From assembly GCF_051124815.1 (NCBI RefSeq), contig NZ_CP118492.1, positions 186,001 through 250,000 on the forward strand: a stretch of DNA of 64,000 nt. The letters are read 5' to 3'. Both the position numbers and the translations under genes were made by a program. Under the pieces are notes generated by a model that ran no database searches, was not told the DNA's origin, and saw nothing but the letters and a program-made list of their open reading frames with translations. Shown piece by piece: positions 61,079 through 64,000 of the stretch (its first letter is position 1; each line of letters begins with the position of its first letter). The stretch is from Azospirillum sp051124815 (lineage in GTDB: Bacteria > Pseudomonadota > Alphaproteobacteria > Azospirillales > Azospirillaceae).

Positions 61079-61429
61079 CATGGACGACCATTGAACCGGT
61101 CTTGCCCGCGCTTGGAGCGCTCACCGATCAGCCTGCCGTCCACTGAGAAATGCTCGTCCGACAGCAGCGCCTTGACCCGGGCTTGACCCAGCACGGTGGC
61201 CAGGAACTTGGCCGCCACATCGCCGGAACACGGGCCTCACAGCTCACATCGCTGAACAGGTCCTCGCTGTGGTCCTTCGAGCCCCGCATCGCCCCCGCGC
61301 CGGCCGCATTCTCTTCGACCGGAGAGAATCACGACCGGCAGGCCGGGGATCGCCATTATTCCGCACCTTGCTAAAGGTGCTCACCGCGGTGTTGAACGGC
61401 ACCCTCGTCTCGGAGCACAACGCCGCCGA
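61079..61429. other. Non-coding gap between the LysR and chemoreceptor genes
   Basis: Apart from the IS5 fragment at its left end and a small hairpin (GCACCTT, loop GCTA, AAGGTGC at 61363-61380) near the right end, I see no gene here. The hairpin sits 50 bp beyond the chemoreceptor stop and has no T tract, so it is a doubtful terminator. Confidence 0.5.
61083..61230 (-). pseudogene. IS5-family transposase remnant
   Basis: The minus strand reads GDVAAKFLATVLGQARVK and then ALLSDEHFSVDGRLIGERS, which is the LLSDEHFSVDGTLIEAW block of IS5-type transposases. About 45 codons are recognisable. The frame then runs without homology into the antisense of the LysR gene, and upstream the reading frame breaks up. 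No terminal inverted repeats were found. It is a decayed fragment. Confidence 0.6.
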
Positions 61430-63112
61430 TCAGGCGGCGCGGACAGTCGACAGGAAGTCTTCGACCTCGCTGCGCAGCTTGACCGCCTCGCGAACGAGGC
61501 CACTGGAGGCGGCCAGCACGCCCGACGCGGCGCTTCCGGTCTCGCCGACGGTCTGCGCCACCCCGGCGATGTTGCTGTTGACCTCGGCGGTGTGGCGGGC
61601 GGCCTGCTGAATGTTGGCACCGATATCCTTGGTGGCGGCGCTCTGCTGCTCCACCGCCGAAGCGATGGCGGTGGCGATGTCGCTGACCGAGGTGATGGTG
61701 CTGCCGATGCCCTGCACCGCCGTCACCGTATTCCCGGTGAATTGCTGGATTTCCTGCACCTTGGCCTGGATGTCTTCGGTGGCCTTGGCGGTCTGGTTGG
61801 CAAGCGCCTTCACCTCCGACGCCACGACGGCGAAGCCTTTGCCGTGCTCGCCTGCGCGCGCCGCTTCGATGGTGGCGTTGAGTGCCAGAAGGTTGGTCTG
61901 GCCGGCGATGGCATTGATCAATTCCACCACCTGCCCGATCTCCTGGGCGGCAGACGCAAGACTCTGGATCATGCCGTCGATCTTCGCGGCCTCATCCACC
62001 GCGCGACCGGCGACGCTGGTGGACATGGTCACCTGACGGCCGATCTCTGCGATGGAGGCGAACAGCTCCTCCGTCGCGGCGGCGACGGTATTGACGTTGC
62101 TGCTGGCCTGTTCGGACGCTTGCGATACGGCATCGGCTTGGCTGCCGGAGCGGTCGGCGGCGGCGGCCATGCCGGAGGCGTTGGTTTCCATCTCATGCGC
62201 GGCGGCAGCGACGGCGGCGACCATGCCCATCACACGCGCTTCGAACTGGGCTGCCATGTCGAGCAGGGCCGCGCGGCGCGCGGCCTCGGTGCGGTCCTTC
62301 TGCGTCTCGGCTTCCTCCTGAAGGCGGCGGACCTCCAGCCCCTTGCGCTTGAAGTCCTCCAGCGCGCGGGCCAGCGTGCCGACTTCGTCACTGCGGTCCT
62401 GGTGGCCGATGGCGGCGGACAGGTCGCCGGTGGAGATGCGGTTGGTGGCCTGGGTCAGCTGCAGGATGGGCGTGGTGATGCGCCGGCCGATCCAGACGGC
62501 AAGCCCAAGGCTGACCGCCGCCAGCACCGCAATGACGGCGGCGATGTTCAGCATGTTCTGCATCCGCGCGGCGGCGACCGTATCGAGATAGACGCCGGAG
62601 CTGACGACCCAGCCCCACCCCTTGGTCAGCCTGGAATAGGCGGACTTCTCCACCGGATCGCTGGATCCGGGCTTGGGGAAGAAGAAGGAGGAATAGCCGC
62701 CGCCTGATTCGGCCGCCTTGATCTCGTCGCGCACGAACAGGCGACCGCTCTTGTCGGTGCTGTCCCACATCGCCTTGCCTTCGACCTGCGGGTTCAGGTG
62801 GGCCAGGATATTGCCCTTGCGGTCGAGGATCAGCGCGTATTCCGTGCCGTCGTAACGGGCCGACCGCGCGATGTCGAGCGCCAGCTTCTGCGCGTCGGCA
62901 ACCGGCAGTTCACCGGACGCGGCCCGCTGCTCGAACCTTTCGATAATGGAGGTGACCATCTCCACCGCGACGCGGGCGCGGGCCTGCCGCTCCTCCATCA
63001 TCACGGTGCCGAGCGTCTTCGCGGTCATGGCCCCGGCGCCGACCAGCGCCAGGACCGTGATCAGGGGAAGCAGCAGAAGGCGCCCCCGGATGCCACGCAA
63101 TGCGGAAATCAT
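61430..63112 (-). CDS. Methyl-accepting chemotaxis protein with single Cache domain
   Basis: A 560-residue chemoreceptor. A transmembrane helix lies at about 10-30. A periplasmic single-Cache domain (about 35-185) contains DGTEYALILDRKGNILAHLNPQVEGK, SGGGYSSFFFPKPGSSDPVEK and GWGWVVSSGVYLD, typical of sCache_2. A second helix, HAMP and a signalling domain follow, with AGQTNLLALNATIEAARAGEHG near residues 405-427. Ligands of this class are often small organic acids or amines; none can be named. It is not related in its sensor to the chemoreceptor at 55013-56731. Confidence 0.94.
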   Translation of the reverse strand: MISALRGIRGRLLLLPLITVLALVGAGAMTAKTLGTVMMEERQARARVAVEMVTSIIERFEQRAASGELPVADAQKLALDIARSARYDGTEYALILDRKGNILAHLNPQVEGKAMWDSTDKSGRLFVRDEIKAAESGGGYSSFFFPKPGSSDPVEKSAYSRLTKGWGWVVSSGVYLDTVAAARMQNMLNIAAVIAVLAAVSLGLAVWIGRRITTPILQLTQATNRISTGDLSAAIGHQDRSDEVGTLARALEDFKRKGLEVRRLQEEAETQKDRTEAARRAALLDMAAQFEARVMGMVAAVAAAAHEMETNASGMAAAADRSGSQADAVSQASEQASSNVNTVAAATEELFASIAEIGRQVTMSTSVAGRAVDEAAKIDGMIQSLASAAQEIGQVVELINAIAGQTNLLALNATIEAARAGEHGKGFAVVASEVKALANQTAKATEDIQAKVQEIQQFTGNTVTAVQGIGSTITSVSDIATAIASAVEQQSAATKDIGANIQQAARHTAEVNSNIAGVAQTVGETGSAASGVLAASSGLVREAVKLRSEVEDFLSTVRAA

Positions 63113-63266
63113 GTCTCTGTTGCCCCTCGGCGTCTGGCCTATTGCTGGAACGTCTTGTCGGAACGGCTGAGCCGGCGCCTCACCCTCTGGTGTGGCGCCG
63201 GCCGGATCTGCCGTAAGAAACTGCCATTCAAGCTTTCACATATGGTTTACGCGCTACACCATTTGG

Positions 63267-64000
63267 TCAGCGATTCACCACTTTCGGCGGGAGGGCATAG
63301 ACCAGCAGGGCGCCGACCAGCAAGCAGCCGGAGAAGAACCACAGGGCGGCGCTGCTGCTGCCGGTCAGGTCGATCACGATGCCGATCAGCGAGTTGCTGA
63401 CCAGCCCGGCGATGCTGGCGAGCGAGATCGCCATAGCGAAGCCGGTGGCCGCCGCGGTGCCCTTCAGGAAGGTGGCCGGCAGGCTGAAATAGGCGGGAAG
63501 CGGACCCAGCACACCGACCGACGCGATGGTGAACAGCGCAACGGTGGCGACGAGGTTCTCGGCGAAGAAGGTGCTGGCGGCCATGGCGGCGGAGGCGGCC
63601 AGGAACGGCAGGATGATGTGCCAGCGCCGCTCGCGCATCCGGTCGGAACTGGCGCCGATCAGCAGGATGCCGATCACGGCCAGGATGTTGGGGATCATCG
63701 TCAGAAGGCCGATGTGGAACGGATCGACCACGCCGGTCTTGCGGATGAAGGTCGGCAGCCAGAAGCCGATGGCGTAGGCGGTCAGCAGGATGGCGAAGTC
63801 GATGCCGCCCAACATCCAGACCTTCAGGTTCAGCAGCCCTTCCTTGAAGCTGTGGCCGGCATGCTTGGCCTCGGCATCGTCGCCGTGCAGGTCGGCGGCG
63901 ATCCGGGCCTTCTCATCGCCCGTCAGCCATTTGGCATCGCGGAAGGAATTGGGCAGCGCCACGAAGGTCAGGAAGCCGAGGATCACGCTGGGGATCGCCT
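63267..64000 (-). CDS. MFS transporter, C-terminal part (anion:cation symporter-like)
   Basis: The 3' part of a transporter gene whose start lies beyond the right edge. The visible 244 residues contain a cytoplasmic loop (GDEKARIAADLHGDDAEAKHAG) and the six C-terminal helices, including VWMLGGIDFAILLTAYAIGFWLPTFIRKTG and IGLLTMIPNILAVIGILLIGASSDRMRERRWHIILP. This pattern fits the anion:cation symporter branch (tartrate/phthalate/hexuronate carriers). The substrate cannot be read. A 154-bp gap separates it from the chemoreceptor gene. Confidence 0.88.
   Translation of the reverse strand, partial: AIPSVILGFLTFVALPNSFRDAKWLTGDEKARIAADLHGDDAEAKHAGHSFKEGLLNLKVWMLGGIDFAILLTAYAIGFWLPTFIRKTGVVDPFHIGLLTMIPNILAVIGILLIGASSDRMRERRWHIILPFLAASAAMAASTFFAENLVATVALFTIASVGVLGPLPAYFSLPATFLKGTAAATGFAMAISLASIAGLVSNSLIGIVIDLTGSSSAALWFFSGCLLVGALLVYALPPKVVNR

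Noticed and set aside
61363..61380. Hairpin as a terminator of the Cache chemoreceptor gene
   Set aside because: The stem is only 7 bp and no T tract follows on the minus strand, so it is noted inside the gap entry but not called a terminator.

Overview
The window is high-GC DNA with dense operons, many 4-nt ATGA stop/start overlaps and few non-coding gaps. The gene content fits a methylotrophic or formaldehyde-detoxifying alphaproteobacterium, possibly Azospirillum-like. That placement is an inference from gene content only; no rRNA or other marker gene is present.

Region 1 (about 1-18,300) is a tetrahydromethanopterin (H4MPT)/methanofuran C1 cluster. A minus-strand operon reads mptG-like, mtdB, a COG2232-type ATP-grasp gene, mch, a RimK-like ligase, a CitG-like gene and fae. 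A divergent plus-strand operon encodes the formyltransferase/hydrolase complex fhcB-A-D-C. A GlxA/AraC-type regulator follows. A third run then encodes cofactor biosynthesis: a folB-like aldolase, an mfnE-like kinase, a COG1036 flavoprotein, a DHPS-related protein, DUF447 and mfnB. At the left edge an mfnD-like ATP-grasp gene (partial) and a HisA-like gene start divergently on overlapping bases. Together these enzymes carry formaldehyde to formate on H4MPT and methanofuran and make parts of both cofactors.

Region 2 (about 18,250-50,800) is a siderophore locus built around a Fur-like intergenic region (31,769-32,121). The leftward operon carries MbtH, a diaminobutyrate aminotransferase, a C-A-PCP NRPS, a PvdE-type exporter, an N-acyltransferase, an N-monooxygenase, a TonB receptor and DUF3649/PepSY/DUF3325 membrane proteins. 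The rightward operon carries a SyrP/TauD-like beta-hydroxylase and three NRPSs. One of these is a 2,910-residue protein with a second hydroxylase fused to its C-terminus. My reading of the adenylation pockets is Asp, Dab, Asp, a hydroxyornithine-type residue, and a separate Gly-like module. I predict a beta-hydroxyaspartate/hydroxamate peptide siderophore. No thioesterase is present.

Region 3 (about 50,850-52,370) holds two toxin-antitoxin pairs: AbrB-type antitoxin with Doc, and VapB with VapC. Each has an inverted repeat ahead of it.

Region 4 (about 52,350-59,260, minus strand) is a bufferin-type (DUF2282/DUF692/DUF2063/DoxX) copper-handling operon. It runs directly into a chemoreceptor and a GGDEF-EAL protein, and those two share the same unusual periplasmic sensor motif.

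Region 5 (59,330-64,000) contains a peroxiredoxin divergent from a LysR regulator, an IS5-type transposase remnant, a Cache-type chemoreceptor and the 3' part of an MFS transporter. I saw no tRNA, rRNA or CRISPR array.
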